DNA of 64,000 nucleotides from an uncultured Lachnospiraceae bacterium (GCA_947175035.1 CAMWLG010000002.1:1-64000), one strand, 5' to 3'. Counted from the first letter of the stretch, positions 1 to 9,494 are shown. Translations and numbers: made by a program. The notes: generated by a model from the sequence alone, not told the origin.

Positions 1-1321
1 CCATCTGTGTGAGGATCGAGGTGTCGCCTGTCTCGCGCACATAAGCACTGGTGCCCGCAATCAACCACAGAGGATCGTCATTGAAGCCGCTTCCGATATC
101 GGAATTGCCCTTCTTGGTGAGGGGCTGATATTGATGGTAAGCGCTGCCGTCCTGGAACTGGGTGGAGGCGATGTCAATAATACGCTCTCTCGCCCTGTCG
201 GGAATCAAGTGCACAAATCCCAAGAGATCCTGACAGGAATCACGGAAGCCCATGCCGCGCCCGATGCCGGATTCATAGTAGGAGGCGGAGCGGGACATAT
301 TAAAGGTCACCATACACTGATATTGGTTCCAGATATTCACCATACGGTTTACTTTGTCATTGCCGGATTCCACGGTATATTTGGCAAGCAGTGCTTTCCA
401 ATAGCTCTGCAATTCCGCAAAGGCTTTGTCCACACTCTCCTCGGTACTATATTTGGAAAGCATTGCCAATGCAGGCTTTTTGTTGATCACGCCATGGGAT
501 TCCCATTTCTCTTCCTGAGGGTTCTCGATGTAACCAAGCACAAATACAAAGGTCTTGCTCTCGCCGGGAGCCAGGGTCACATTTAACTGATGGGAGGCAA
601 TGGGGGACCAGCCGCTTGCTATGGAGTTGGTGCAGGCACCTTTTTCCACGGCCTCGGGTTTGTCAGCGCCCCTGTATGCCCCAAGGAAAGCATCTCTGCT
701 GGTGTCATATCCGGCAATCTCCGCATTGACGGAGTAGATTGCATAATGGTTGCGGCGCTCACGGTACTCGGTTTTGTGGTAAATGGTGGAGCCGACCACT
801 TCCACCTCGCCAGTGCTAAAATTCCTCTGGAAATTCTTCATGTCATCGTCCGCATTCCACAGACACCATTCCACATAAGAAAATACGGAAAGGGTTTTGG
901 CTGCATTGGACTCATTGGTCAGGGTCAGCTTGCTGATCTCACAATTATCGTTAGCAGGAACAAAAGTCAAAAGTTTCGCATTCAGTTTATTTTTGGAGGA
1001 CGTAAAACGGCTGTAGCCGATACCATGGCGACACTCGTAGGAATCAAGCTCTGTCTTGACGGGCTGCCATCCGGGATTCCAGACCGTGTCCCCCTCCTTA
1101 ATGTAAAAATACTTACCATTCACGTCCCCAGGCACGTCATTGTAGCGGTAGCGGGTCAGCCTGAGAAGCTTGGCATCTTTGTAAAAGGTATAGCCGCCGC
1201 AGGTGTTGGACAGCAGGGTAAAAAATTCCCCTGAGCCAAGATAATTGATCCAAGGCAGGGGTGTTTTGGGGGTTGTGATGACGTATTCCTGATTTGCATC
1301 ATCAAAGTAACCAAATTTCAT
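1..1321 (-). CDS. GH94 glycoside phosphorylase, cellobiose phosphorylase type (partial)
   Basis: The first 440 codons are visible; the gene runs off the left edge of the window. It begins [15 protein letters not shown] and carries the GRGMGFRDS segment (Arg360-Asp361) that in GH94 phosphorylases lines the sugar site; the catalytic Asp should lie further C-terminal, outside the window. The enzyme would be cytoplasmic and split cellobiose or a related disaccharide with phosphate into glucose-1-phosphate and a free sugar. The start is set by GGAGG seven bases upstream on the minus strand. It diverges from a LacI-type regulator and sugar ABC transporter, and its promoter shares an operator word with the regulator promoter, so it probably belongs to the same regulon. 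Cellobiose is the best substrate guess; laminaribiose, chitobiose or cellodextrin phosphorylases of the family are not excluded. Confidence 0.88.
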   Translation of the reverse strand, partial: MKFGYFDDANQEYVITTPKTPLPWINYLGSGEFFTLLSNTCGGYTFYKDAKLLRLTRYRYNDVPGDVNGKYFYIKEGDTVWNPGWQPVKTELDSYECRHGIGYSRFTSSKNKLNAKLLTFVPANDNCEISKLTLTNESNAAKTLSVFSYVEWCLWNADDDMKNFQRNFSTGEVEVVGSTIYHKTEYRERRNHYAIYSVNAEIAGYDTSRDAFLGAYRGADKPEAVEKGACTNSIASGWSPIASHQLNVTLAPGESKTFVFVLGYIENPQEEKWESHGVINKKPALAMLSKYSTEESVDKAFAELQSYWKALLAKYTVESGNDKVNRMVNIWNQYQCMVTFNMSRSASYYESGIGRGMGFRDSCQDLLGFVHLIPDRARERIIDIASTQFQDGSAYHQYQPLTKKGNSDIGSGFNDDPLWLIAGTSAYVRETGDTSILTQM

Positions 1322-1362
1322 AGTGTAATCCTCCGTTTTTTTATTCTCGCACAAATCAAGTT

Positions 1363-1374
1363 AAACGATTAAGT
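1363..1374. promoter_or_regulatory. Putative LacI-family operator, copy 1
   Basis: AAACGATTAAGT occurs here and again at 1559-1570, and each copy sits just downstream of a -10 box. Together with preceding TT the site forms an imperfect palindrome (TTAAACGATTAA), as expected for a LacI-type dimer. The neighbouring LacI-family protein is the obvious binder; that is inference. Confidence 0.65.
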
Positions 1375-1389
1375 AAAAAGTTTGACTTG

Positions 1390-1418
1390 ATTATACAAAA
1401 GGAATTGGAAAAAAGCAA
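1390..1418 (-). promoter_or_regulatory. Promoter of the GH94 gene
   Basis: On the minus strand TTGCTT (1418-1413) and a perfect TATAAT (1395-1390) are separated by 17 bases. The start codon is 69 bases further on. An operator word lies 15 bases downstream of the -10 box. Confidence 0.75.
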
Positions 1419-1518
1419 CAAAAATATTAATAATATCTGACATTAATGGATTTCAATCCAAAAATGCTGTATAAAAACAGAGAATATTGGAAAATAACAT
1501 ATTTTTTTAAAAAAGAGA

Positions 1519-1547
1519 TTGCAAAATGCAGGGAAGTAGTATATAAT
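1519..1547 (+). promoter_or_regulatory. Promoter of the LacI-family regulator
   Basis: TTGCAA (1519-1524), a 17-base spacer and TATAAT (1542-1547) precede the regulator. The shared operator word begins 11 bases after the -10 box, which suggests autorepression. Confidence 0.75.
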
Positions 1548-1558
1548 TATTTTTACGA

Positions 1559-1570
1559 AAACGATTAAGT
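1559..1570. promoter_or_regulatory. Putative LacI-family operator, copy 2
   Basis: This is the second exact copy of AAACGATTAAGT, over the expected transcription start of the regulator gene. The matching placement at both divergent promoters supports one repressor controlling both directions. Confidence 0.65.
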
Positions 1571-1621
1571 TAGGATGTTCCGGCACGATACATATCTGCA
1601 AACAGACAGGGAGTTGATTAT

Positions 1622-2635
1622 ATGGCATCATTGAAGGATATCTCTAAGGTCTGTGGAGTGTCGGTGGCGACTGTCAGTAAAGCTCTGAATGACCACAATG
1701 ATATCGGGGAAGATACGAAACAGTATATCAAAAAGGTTGCGAGAGAGCTGGGGTACTCCCCCAATCTTGCGGCGAGGGCTTTGAAAACCAGCAAAACCCA
1801 CGGAATTGGCGTTTTGTTTGTGGATGAGGCGAGAAGTGGTCTGACGCATGACTACTTTGCCGGCGTCTTGGACAGTTTTAAGCGCATGGCGGAGAAGTGC
1901 GGCTACGATATCACGTTTATCAACAGCAGCAAGAACAGAGCGGGCAGTATGTCCTATCTGGAACATAGCAGATACAGAGGTTTTGACGGCGTGGCAATCG
2001 CTTGTATTGATTTTAGTGATGCGAGAGTCGAGGAGCTTTTACTGAGCGAACTGCCGGTAGTGACGATAGACTATGTGTTTAACAACCGTATTGCGGTGTG
2101 CTCGGACAATGTGAGTGGCATGAGGGATTTGACAGAGTATATATGCCGCAGGGGACATCAAAGAATTGCATATATCCATGGTGCCGGTTCGGCGGTTACC
2201 ACTAATCGGCTCTCCAGCTTCTACAAGACGACAGAGCAGTTTGGAATAGAGATTCCGGACGCATATGTCAGAGAAGTTCCTTACCGGGATGCAGATAAAA
2301 CATATAAAATAACAAATGAACTTTTGGATTTACCGGCTCCGCCGACTTGCATTATCTATCCGGATGATTTCGCTGCATTTGGCGGCATTAACGCCATACG
2401 GGAACGGGGACTTCGGATTCCCGAGGATATATCGGTGGCGGGATATGACGGTATTTTGGCGGCAAGATATTTGGAGCCTCGATTGACCACGGTACAGCAG
2501 GACACAGAACAGATTGGATGCGTGGCGGCGAGGGAATTGATCAGTCTGATAGAGAGACCCAAGTCCACCATCATAGAGCAGATATCTGTCAAGGGCAGTT
2601 TGGTGGAGGGCGCATCTGTGGGCACATTGACCTGA
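1622..2635 (+). CDS. LacI-family transcriptional regulator
   Basis: This 337-residue protein has the LacI layout: an N-terminal helix-turn-helix (residues about 2-25, with VSVATVSKALN as recognition region), the hinge (YSPNLAARALK) and a periplasmic-binding-protein-like sugar sensor with the family signature near residue 270 (DISVAGYDGI). It should bind DNA as a dimer and respond to a sugar or sugar phosphate. It heads the transporter genes and diverges from the GH94 phosphorylase; the repeated 12-base word at both promoters is its likely operator. The effector is probably a beta-glucan-derived sugar, inferred only from context. Confidence 0.92.
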   Translation: MASLKDISKVCGVSVATVSKALNDHNDIGEDTKQYIKKVARELGYSPNLAARALKTSKTHGIGVLFVDEARSGLTHDYFAGVLDSFKRMAEKCGYDITFINSSKNRAGSMSYLEHSRYRGFDGVAIACIDFSDARVEELLLSELPVVTIDYVFNNRIAVCSDNVSGMRDLTEYICRRGHQRIAYIHGAGSAVTTNRLSSFYKTTEQFGIEIPDAYVREVPYRDADKTYKITNELLDLPAPPTCIIYPDDFAAFGGINAIRERGLRIPEDISVAGYDGILAARYLEPRLTTVQQDTEQIGCVAARELISLIERPKSTIIEQISVKGSLVEGASVGTLT

Positions 2636-2651
2636 AGTAAAACTGGCATTC

Positions 2652-2680
2652 ATATCGCTGCATAGGGTATGCAGGGATAT
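2652..2680 (+). other. Strong stem-loop between regulator and transporter genes
   Basis: Twelve base pairs with one mismatch (ATATC.CTGCATA against its complement) close a three-base loop. No U-run follows, so it is more likely an mRNA-stabilising or processing hairpin than a full terminator. A second short hairpin (TTTGCT/AGCAAA) follows at 2688-2704. Both may serve to raise the level of the binding-protein transcript over that of the regulator. Confidence 0.5.
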
Positions 2681-2751
2681 TGTGATGTTTGCTATATCAG
2701 CAAATATCAATAAATGCAACAACTAAACATTTTGAATGGGAGGATGTAAAC

Positions 2752-4215
2752 ATGAAGAAAAAAGTACTTAGTGCTTTGCTCTCCGCTACATTGATTGTCA
2801 GCATGCTGGCAGGCTGTGGCGGAAACGACACACCCACAACGGGTTCCAGCACACCGGCTCCTTCAGAGCAGGGCAGCAGTGCAGCCGCTGTGGAGAACAA
2901 CAACAACGACACGGCAGGGGGGGCAATTGCAGCACCCGCTACAGACGGCTGGGATGACTCCAAGAAGATATATGCTTATGCATGGGATGAGGATTTCGGC
3001 AAGAAGTTAAATGTTGTTCTGGATAAGTATCCTCAGTACAAGGATTATGTAGAGTATATCAACCTTGGTATGAGCGGTACAGATGGCAAGTATCAGGATG
3101 CTGTTGACACTGCTTTTGCAAGTGGTGACAAGTATCCCTCTTTGATTCCTGCTGATAATGATGTGGCTCTTTGGTGGGCAGAAGATGATGACAAGACCCT
3201 TGATCTTGGATCTATCGGACTTACTGCTGACTTGATGGGCGACGCTTATCAGTTCTCTATCGACTATGGTACCTGCAACGGCAAACTTAAGGCTGTTACA
3301 TGGCAGGGAACTCCCGGTTCTTTCACCTACAGAAGAGATATCGCTCAGGAAGTGTTCGGCGTGTCCGAGCCCGCTGATGTTCAGGCGTTGGTAAAGGATT
3401 GGGATACCTTCTTTGACACCGCTGCAAAGTTGAAAGAAAAAGGTTACTATATCGTTTCCGGTCCCGATGATATCAAATATCCCGTATTTGATGGTCAGTC
3501 TTCCGCATGGGTTACTGTGAAAGACGGTACAGAGTATCTGACTCTGGACGACAGTGTAAACAAGTATTTAGAGTATTCCCTGAAGCTTTACAATGAGGGT
3601 CTTACCAACAATACAACTGCATGGAGCGGTGAGTGGTTTGCGAACATGCAGGGTACCGGTAAGGTGTTTGGTTACTTTGGCACCACATGGTTCATGGCTC
3701 AGATCCATGGCCAGTCTCATGAAGGAGATACTCCTTCCTTTGGTCAGTGGGGTGCTGTGACAGGTCCTTGTGCATATCACTGGGGCGGTACTTATGTGAT
3801 GGTTGGTAAGGATACACCGAACCCTGAGCTTTGCGCATTCCTGCTCTATGAGATGACATGTAACGCAGAGACCATGTATGACATCACTGTTAACACAGGT
3901 GACTTCGTGAATAACAAGGCTGCAAATGAGAAGCTTGTTGCGGATGGCGACAGCGTGGCTCTTTACATGGATGATGGCAAGGGCAACAAAGATACCATCA
4001 CTGATCTCTTGGGTGGACAGAATCCTATTCAGGCATGGGCAGAGGCTGCTCCCAGCATCAGCTTGAAGAACCTGACCTATCAGGATGCGAAGATCAAGTC
4101 TGTAATTGACAAGGCTGCAACATCTCTTTGGCAGGGTGAGTACAAGACTGTTGACGAGGCAATTGCATTCGTTAAGACAGAGGTAGCTACTCAGACCGGT
4201 CTTGTGGCAGAATAA
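2752..4215 (+). CDS. Sugar ABC transporter substrate-binding lipoprotein (CUT1 type)
   Basis: The 487-residue product starts with a lysine-rich signal peptide and the lipobox LAGC, with the lipidated cysteine at residue 22, followed by a Ser/Thr/Pro/Ala-rich linker to about residue 65. The rest is a family 1 extracellular solute-binding fold, to judge by length and position. The ATG at 2752 is chosen because GGGAGG lies eight bases upstream; a longer reading upstream would bury the signal peptide. It is followed by two permease genes, and no ATP-binding subunit is encoded nearby, which is usual for Clostridia that share an MsmX-like ATPase. The ligand is probably an oligosaccharide matching the divergent GH94 phosphorylase; this is inferred. 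Confidence 0.9.
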   Translation: MKKKVLSALLSATLIVSMLAGCGGNDTPTTGSSTPAPSEQGSSAAAVENNNNDTAGGAIAAPATDGWDDSKKIYAYAWDEDFGKKLNVVLDKYPQYKDYVEYINLGMSGTDGKYQDAVDTAFASGDKYPSLIPADNDVALWWAEDDDKTLDLGSIGLTADLMGDAYQFSIDYGTCNGKLKAVTWQGTPGSFTYRRDIAQEVFGVSEPADVQALVKDWDTFFDTAAKLKEKGYYIVSGPDDIKYPVFDGQSSAWVTVKDGTEYLTLDDSVNKYLEYSLKLYNEGLTNNTTAWSGEWFANMQGTGKVFGYFGTTWFMAQIHGQSHEGDTPSFGQWGAVTGPCAYHWGGTYVMVGKDTPNPELCAFLLYEMTCNAETMYDITVNTGDFVNNKAANEKLVADGDSVALYMDDGKGNKDTITDLLGGQNPIQAWAEAAPSISLKNLTYQDAKIKSVIDKAATSLWQGEYKTVDEAIAFVKTEVATQTGLVAE

Positions 4216-4232
4216 TATAAGTTGTCATTCAC

Positions 4233-4270
4233 GCGCATCAGTTGGCCGATTGCCGGCTGATGCGCATTTT
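4233..4270 (+). terminator. Intercistronic stem-loop after the binding-protein gene
   Basis: GCGCATCAG (4233-4241) pairs exactly with CTGATGCGC (4257-4265), with further GGC/GCC pairing inside, and is followed by ATTTTA. The short U-run suggests partial termination or 3'-end protection, commonly used to make binding protein in excess over permeases. Confidence 0.6.
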
Positions 4271-4302
4271 AGAAATAAGTATAAATTGTTGGGGGTGTTA
4301 AA

Positions 4303-5241
4303 GTGAAGAAAAAGACGGTAGAATATGGTCGATACGGCATCGTTTTTCTGGTGCCTTTTTTCCTAATCTTTGCGGTTTTCCAATTTTATCCCTTATTGTA
4401 CACGATAGCGGATTCCTTTGTATATACAGCGAAAAATGGGCGTCAAACAGTGGAATCTGTAGGTTTGGGAAATTATACTAATTACATATTTGGTACGGCG
4501 GGCAACGGTGAGATCTGGCAGGCTCTGCTGATCACGATTGTCATGTGGTTATTGAATTTTATTCCTCAGATTCTTTTGTCTCTGCTCCTTGCGGCATGGT
4601 TTACGGACGGACAGAGAAAGTTAAAGGCTTCTGGTGCATACAAAGCGATTATGTACCTGCCGAATATCATTACAGCGGCAACCATAGCGGTATTGTACTT
4701 TAATATGTTTGATACCCATGGCCCGATCACTTCGTTTTTATTTAAAATGAATATTATTAAGTCAGACGGCTTATTATACAGCGGATGGTTCTCTTTGGGA
4801 TTGATTGCTTTTATCCAGTTCTGGATGTGGTATGGCAATACCATGGTGGTGTTGACGGCAGGCATCCTGGGTATTAATCCCTCTTTGTATGAAGCGGCTT
4901 GTGTGGACGGTGCAACCTCCAGACAGCAGTTCTTCAAGATTACTTTGCCCCTGTTAAAACCTATTTTGCAATACACACTGGTGACTTCCGCAATCGGCGG
5001 ATTACAGTTATACGATATCCCTCAGTTGTTGAATGAGGGTGCTCCTGTAATTAGAATGGGAGAAGCTTCAGTCTACTCCACCAGGACTGTGGTGATGCTG
5101 ATCAAACAATATGTTGCCAATGGCGCCACCCAGAACTTTGGTCGTGCGTCGGCATACTCTGTGGTATTGTTTATAGTGACATTAGCAATCAGTATGATTT
5201 TCTACATTGCCACTTCTGAGAAAAAGAGTAAAGGGAGGTAA
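4303..5241 (+). CDS. Sugar ABC transporter permease, MalF/UgpA type
   Basis: This 312-residue membrane protein has about six hydrophobic segments and the cytoplasmic EAA loop (EAACVDGATSRQQFFKITLP, residues about 196-216) that contacts the ATPase. It begins at a GTG with GGGGG eight bases upstream. With the next gene it would form the heterodimeric channel for the lipoprotein encoded before it. No ATPase gene is in the operon. Confidence 0.92.
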   Translation: MKKKTVEYGRYGIVFLVPFFLIFAVFQFYPLLYTIADSFVYTAKNGRQTVESVGLGNYTNYIFGTAGNGEIWQALLITIVMWLLNFIPQILLSLLLAAWFTDGQRKLKASGAYKAIMYLPNIITAATIAVLYFNMFDTHGPITSFLFKMNIIKSDGLLYSGWFSLGLIAFIQFWMWYGNTMVVLTAGILGINPSLYEAACVDGATSRQQFFKITLPLLKPILQYTLVTSAIGGLQLYDIPQLLNEGAPVIRMGEASVYSTRTVVMLIKQYVANGATQNFGRASAYSVVLFIVTLAISMIFYIATSEKKSKGR

Positions 5242-5247
5242 GCAAGG

Positions 5248-6111
5248 ATGACAACCAAGGAAAATATTATGGGAGTGAAAATTTTTCGTACCATCGTCTG
5301 TGTGTTGCTTTGTTTTCTCTCCTTGTTCCCGTTTTGGATTTTGTTTGTGAATTCTACACTGCCCTCCAACCAGATTGTCACCGGTATGAAGGTGATTCCC
5401 GGTTCGATACAGCAGTTGATTACCAATTATAAAGGATTGATGGTAGGTTCGGAGAAGACCAGTGGAGTTTCCCTGATGCAGGCCATGGGAAATTCCCTGA
5501 TCATCACGATTCCCACGGTGGTTCTGCAGGTTTACTTTAGTTCCCTCACGGCGTATGCAGTAACCGTCTATCGTTTCAAGGGAAGAGATTTTGTGTGGGC
5601 TTTCATCTATGCGATCATGATGATTCCTACTCAGGTTTCCATTGTTGGTTTTATCAAGGTTTGTAACCTGACACATTTGTATGGCACGTTTTTCCCGCTG
5701 ATTCTTCCTGCGATTGCGGCGCCCACGACAGTTTACTTTATGAAGCAGTACATGGAAGGAGCATTATCCATCAGTCTGGTGGAAGCGGCGCGTATTGACG
5801 GCGCCGGGGAGTTTAAGACCTTTAACAAGATCGTGCTTCCGCTGCTTACCCCCGCGATGGCGACACAGGCGATTTTTGCATTTGTTGCATCCTGGAACAA
5901 TCTGTATACACCTTCACTGATTTTGGCGACCGAAAGACAGAAGGCAACCATGCCTATGTTTGTGGAAGCTTTGAAGGCAAACGATAAGACCAGAGATTAC
6001 GGGCAGATTTATACTGGCTTGTTTATCACCGTGATCCCGATCATCATCATGTACATATTCCTTGCAAGATACATTATCGGCGGAGTTGCGCTGGGCGGTG
6101 TAAAGGAATAA
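5248..6111 (+). CDS. Sugar ABC transporter permease, MalG/UgpE type
   Basis: The second permease subunit (287 residues) has about six membrane segments and a clear EAA motif (EAARIDGAGEFKTFNKIVLP). It follows the first permease after six bases with a GGGAGG site inside the intergenic sequence, so the two are translationally coupled. The ending GGVKE is typical of this subunit class. Confidence 0.93.
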   Translation: MTTKENIMGVKIFRTIVCVLLCFLSLFPFWILFVNSTLPSNQIVTGMKVIPGSIQQLITNYKGLMVGSEKTSGVSLMQAMGNSLIITIPTVVLQVYFSSLTAYAVTVYRFKGRDFVWAFIYAIMMIPTQVSIVGFIKVCNLTHLYGTFFPLILPAIAAPTTVYFMKQYMEGALSISLVEAARIDGAGEFKTFNKIVLPLLTPAMATQAIFAFVASWNNLYTPSLILATERQKATMPMFVEALKANDKTRDYGQIYTGLFITVIPIIIMYIFLARYIIGGVALGGVKE

Positions 6112-6124
6112 TAGGACATAATCA

Positions 6125-6772
6125 ATGGAAGAAAAATCAGAATCAAAGCTGCAGCGGGGTTTGGAGGCCTTTGGGAATATCTTTCTGGTGAACATACTAT
6201 TCATCTTATTTAGTATTCCCATCATAACCATCGGAGCCTCGCTGACAGCGATGTATACCGTGATGCTTCGCATTGTCCGCAAAGAGGACGGAGTGATAGG
6301 GAAGGGATTTGTAAAAGCATTTCGGGAGAATTTCAAAAAGGCGACCGTCATATGGCTGATGGTGATAGCGGCGTGTGTCGTAATTTATGGTGAATTGGTT
6401 TATGTGACTAATTTTACCGGAACCATCGTACAGTTCTATAGTATCCTAGCGATGGCGGAGGTAGTATTGTTGGCTGTTACATTACCGTTTCTGTTTCCGC
6501 TGGTCGCGCGGTATGACAATACTGTATGGAACACGATTAAAAATGCCTTTTTGTTGTCAGTCAGCAATCTTGGGGCGTGGCTGAAGGTTGCGCTTGCATG
6601 GTATGCTCCGATTGCTCTTTCTATGTATTATCCGGTCTTGTTTTTTAGCACATGGTATTTGTGGATCATCATTGGATTCGGGCTGATTGGGTTTGGAACT
6701 TCCCATACAATTAATCGTGTGTTTAAACGGACAATGGAACAGCAGGAAAAAGAGAAGGAAAAGAAAGCGTAA
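6125..6772 (+). CDS. YesL-like membrane protein (DUF624)
   Basis: The 215-residue protein has four to five hydrophobic segments and the family hallmark near the N-terminus (GNIFLVNILFILFSIPIITIG). DUF624 proteins are found beside CUT1 sugar transporters in Firmicutes; their exact role is unknown. It lies 13 bases after the second permease and ends with a lysine/glutamate-rich tail just before a terminator, so it is the last gene of the operon. Confidence 0.85.
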   Translation: MEEKSESKLQRGLEAFGNIFLVNILFILFSIPIITIGASLTAMYTVMLRIVRKEDGVIGKGFVKAFRENFKKATVIWLMVIAACVVIYGELVYVTNFTGTIVQFYSILAMAEVVLLAVTLPFLFPLVARYDNTVWNTIKNAFLLSVSNLGAWLKVALAWYAPIALSMYYPVLFFSTWYLWIIIGFGLIGFGTSHTINRVFKRTMEQQEKEKEKKA

Positions 6773-6796
6773 AAAATATACATTCCCAACACTTGG

Positions 6797-6834
6797 AAAA
6801 GTCTATTGGCGAATATGCTGATAGGCTTTTTTTG
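6797..6834 (+). terminator. Rho-independent terminator of the sugar-transport operon
   Basis: AAAGTCTAT (6798-6806) pairs with ATAGGCTTT (6821-6829), including one G-U pair, and is followed by a run of seven T. Confidence 0.75.
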
Positions 6835-6953
6835 GATGTATAGATTGTAAAAAATGATTGACAATAAAGTATTGAGTATTTTTATTCTATTTTTTATCCT
6901 AACACGGTTGCTACACGAAAATATTTAGTATATGATGTAAAGGAAGATGCAAC

Positions 6954-7535
6954 ATGAAACACAGGGTTCAGAAATTTGGCAAGTTCCTGTCTTCTATAAT
7001 AATGCCAAATATCGGAGCATATAACGAATATATAGAGTGCGAAAAAGAAAATGCATCTGACGCACAGCAACAGATGCAGAAAATGAGGGCGGAGACCAAG
7101 GATCGAGTCAGGGAGAAAGGACAAATCTCTGCCAGCGGCATCCGGTTAAAACAGCCCTCTGTCTCCAAGGAGGAGGCGATTTGCGCTGCAGGAGAATTGC
7201 TGATGCAGCAAGGTTGTGTTGACGAGGCCTATGTGGATGCCATGATAGAGCGGGAGAGACTGCTTAGCACCTATATGGGCATGGGAATCGCGATTCCCCA
7301 TGGGACATCAGAGGCGAAAGCTTTCGTGAAAAAGAAGGGAATTGTATTGCTGCAATATCCGGAGGGCGTGAAGTTTGGTGATGAGAAGGCTCAGTTGGTC
7401 TTTGGCATTGCGGGAGTGGGCGACGAACATATAGCGCTTTTGGAGAAGATTTGTGATGCCTTGGATGATGAGGAGATTTTGGAGGAAATGAAAACCACAG
7501 ATCGTGTGGAATGGATTTTGCAGGTATTGGAATAG
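6954..7535 (+). CDS. PTS EIIA (mannitol/fructose type) with an EIIC-derived N-terminus
   Basis: Residues about 65-193 are an EIIA domain of the mannitol/fructose group, with the active-site histidine in GMGIAIPHGTSEAK; this histidine takes phosphate from HPr. The first 22 residues (HRVQKFGKFLSSIIMPNIGA) look like the start of a mannitol EIICBA protein, where VQ.FG.FL...V.PNIGA begins the membrane domain. They are joined to an acidic Gln-rich stretch resembling the linker after EIIC. The protein therefore looks like an mtlA that lost most of EIIC and all of EIIB by in-frame deletion. It has no transport partner here, and the next gene is fructose-bisphosphatase, nine bases downstream. It could act as a phosphate acceptor or regulator; that is inference. 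Confidence 0.8.
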   Translation: MKHRVQKFGKFLSSIIMPNIGAYNEYIECEKENASDAQQQMQKMRAETKDRVREKGQISASGIRLKQPSVSKEEAICAAGELLMQQGCVDEAYVDAMIERERLLSTYMGMGIAIPHGTSEAKAFVKKKGIVLLQYPEGVKFGDEKAQLVFGIAGVGDEHIALLEKICDALDDEEILEEMKTTDRVEWILQVLE

Positions 7536-7544
7536 GAGGAGCCT

Positions 7545-9494
7545 ATGGACATACAGGAACAGAAAATACTGAGAGCGTTATCCCATCAATACAAGAACGT
7601 CGCGGCGGCGTCTACGGAGGTCATTAATCTGCAATCCATTATGAATCTGCCCAAGGGAACAGAGCATTTTCTGACAGATATCCATGGGGAGTACGAGCAG
7701 TTTAACCATGTGTTAAAAAATGGTTCCGGTTCTGTGCGCAAGAAAATCGACGAGGAGTTCGGCAATTCTATCAGCAGCCGGGACAAGAAAAGTCTTGCTA
7801 CACTGATCTATTATCCGGAGGCAAAGTTGGAGATTGTGGAGAAGGAAGAGGAGAATCTGGATGATTGGTATAAGATTTCCCTGCACCGTCTGGTTAAAAT
7901 CATCAAGCGTGTCTCTTCCAAATACACCCGCTCCAAGGTGCGAAAAGCGCTTCCGGAGGATTTTGCCTATATCATAGAAGAGCTGATCACGGAGAAGGAG
8001 GAGGTGCATGACAAGGAGGCCTATTATAACGAGATCATCCACACCATCATCCGTATCGGCCGCGCACAACAATTTATTATAGCGCTGTGCCATTTGATTC
8101 AAAGGCTGGTGATTGACCATCTGCATATTGTGGGGGATATTTTTGACAGAGGACCGGGACCCCATATCATTATGGATACCCTCTGTGCCTACCATTCCGT
8201 GGACGTGCAATGGGGCAATCACGATATGGTCTGGATGGGTGCAGCGAGTGGAAGTCTTGCCTGCATTGCCAATGTGGTGCGTATGGCAGCGCATTATGGC
8301 ACACTGGAAACTTTGGAGGAGGGCTATGGCATCAATCTGCTCCCCTTGGCCACATTTGCAATGGAGACATACAGTGATACCGAGTGCGGGGCATTTGCCA
8401 TCCGCTTTAACACGGATTACAACACCAAGGATTTAAGTCTGGATATCAAGATGCACAAGGCCATATCCATCATCCAATTTAAGCTGGAAGGACAGCTGAT
8501 CATGCGCCATCCGGAATTCCATATGGAAGATCGGCTCTTGTTGGATAAGATAGATTACGAGAAAAAGACCGTGACAATAGACGACAGAGAGTATGCTTTG
8601 AAGGATACGGATTTTCCTACGGTGAATCCTGCATGTCCCTACGAGCTGACGGAAGAGGAAGCGTTGGTATGCGTGCGGCTGCAGCATGCTTTCATGAAAT
8701 GTGAAAAGCTCCAACGACATGTGCGATTCCTCTATGCCAAGGGCGGCCTCTACAAGATTTATAATGGGAATCTGCTCTACCATGGCTGTGTGCCGCTGAA
8801 TGAGGACGGCAGTTTCATGGCGGTGGAGGTCTATGGGAAAAAGTACAGCGGCAAGGCATTGTATGATATTCTGGAATATTATGCCCGAAGGGGATATTAT
8901 GCCAAGGACAGTGTGGAGCGCTCTGCAGGGCAGGACATGATATGGTATATCTGGGCAGGGCCAGGCTCTCCTGTATTCGGAAAAGCGAAGATGGCTACTT
9001 TTGAAAGTTACTTAGTCGAGGCAAAGGAAGCACATAAGGAGCAAAAGAACAGCTACTATAGCCTTTATGAGAAGGAAGAGACCGTGAATGCCATTTTAAA
9101 AGAGTTCGGTCTGGATACACAGGGTGCCCATATCGTGAACGGTCATGTGCCCGTGGAGCAGATTCACGGGGAGTCGCCCCTCAAATGTGGGGGCAAGCTA
9201 TTAGTGATTGACGGCGGGTTCTCCAAGGCGTATCAGAAAAAGACAGGTATCGCCGGCTACACGCTGGTGTGCAATTCCAGAGGCTTATGGCTGGCTGCCC
9301 ATGAACCCTTTGAGTCCGCGGAGGCGGCGGTCAAAAACGAGTCGGATATTTTCTCGGATTTCTACGAGGTGGAGAGCTTCCCCCGCAGAAAGCTGGTGGC
9401 GGACACGGATATCGGCGTGGAGCTTCGGGAGCGCATCTATTATTTGGAGCAGCTGCTGGAGGCTTACAGCGAGGGAACATTGATGGAGGGATAG
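7545..9494 (+). CDS. fbp: Fructose-1,6-bisphosphatase, class III
   Basis: The 649-residue enzyme hydrolyses fructose 1,6-bisphosphate to fructose 6-phosphate in gluconeogenesis. It has the metallophosphatase motifs GDIFDRGPGPH and WGNHDMVWMG, the metal-binding blocks of the class III (Firmicutes) enzyme, and the usual length of 640-670. GGAGG nine bases upstream sets the ATG. It is closely coupled to the EIIA gene before it, giving a small unit linking PTS phosphorylation and gluconeogenesis. Confidence 0.95.
   Translation: MDIQEQKILRALSHQYKNVAAASTEVINLQSIMNLPKGTEHFLTDIHGEYEQFNHVLKNGSGSVRKKIDEEFGNSISSRDKKSLATLIYYPEAKLEIVEKEEENLDDWYKISLHRLVKIIKRVSSKYTRSKVRKALPEDFAYIIEELITEKEEVHDKEAYYNEIIHTIIRIGRAQQFIIALCHLIQRLVIDHLHIVGDIFDRGPGPHIIMDTLCAYHSVDVQWGNHDMVWMGAASGSLACIANVVRMAAHYGTLETLEEGYGINLLPLATFAMETYSDTECGAFAIRFNTDYNTKDLSLDIKMHKAISIIQFKLEGQLIMRHPEFHMEDRLLLDKIDYEKKTVTIDDREYALKDTDFPTVNPACPYELTEEEALVCVRLQHAFMKCEKLQRHVRFLYAKGGLYKIYNGNLLYHGCVPLNEDGSFMAVEVYGKKYSGKALYDILEYYARRGYYAKDSVERSAGQDMIWYIWAGPGSPVFGKAKMATFESYLVEAKEAHKEQKNSYYSLYEKEETVNAILKEFGLDTQGAHIVNGHVPVEQIHGESPLKCGGKLLVIDGGFSKAYQKKTGIAGYTLVCNSRGLWLAAHEPFESAEAAVKNESDIFSDFYEVESFPRRKLVADTDIGVELRERIYYLEQLLEAYSEGTLMEG

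Noticed and set aside
131..1234. Rightward open frames of 151 and 214 codons at the left end
   Set aside because: They lie antisense to the GH94 gene, whose leftward frame is open across the whole stretch with clear family motifs; the rightward products have no ribosome binding site or known pattern.
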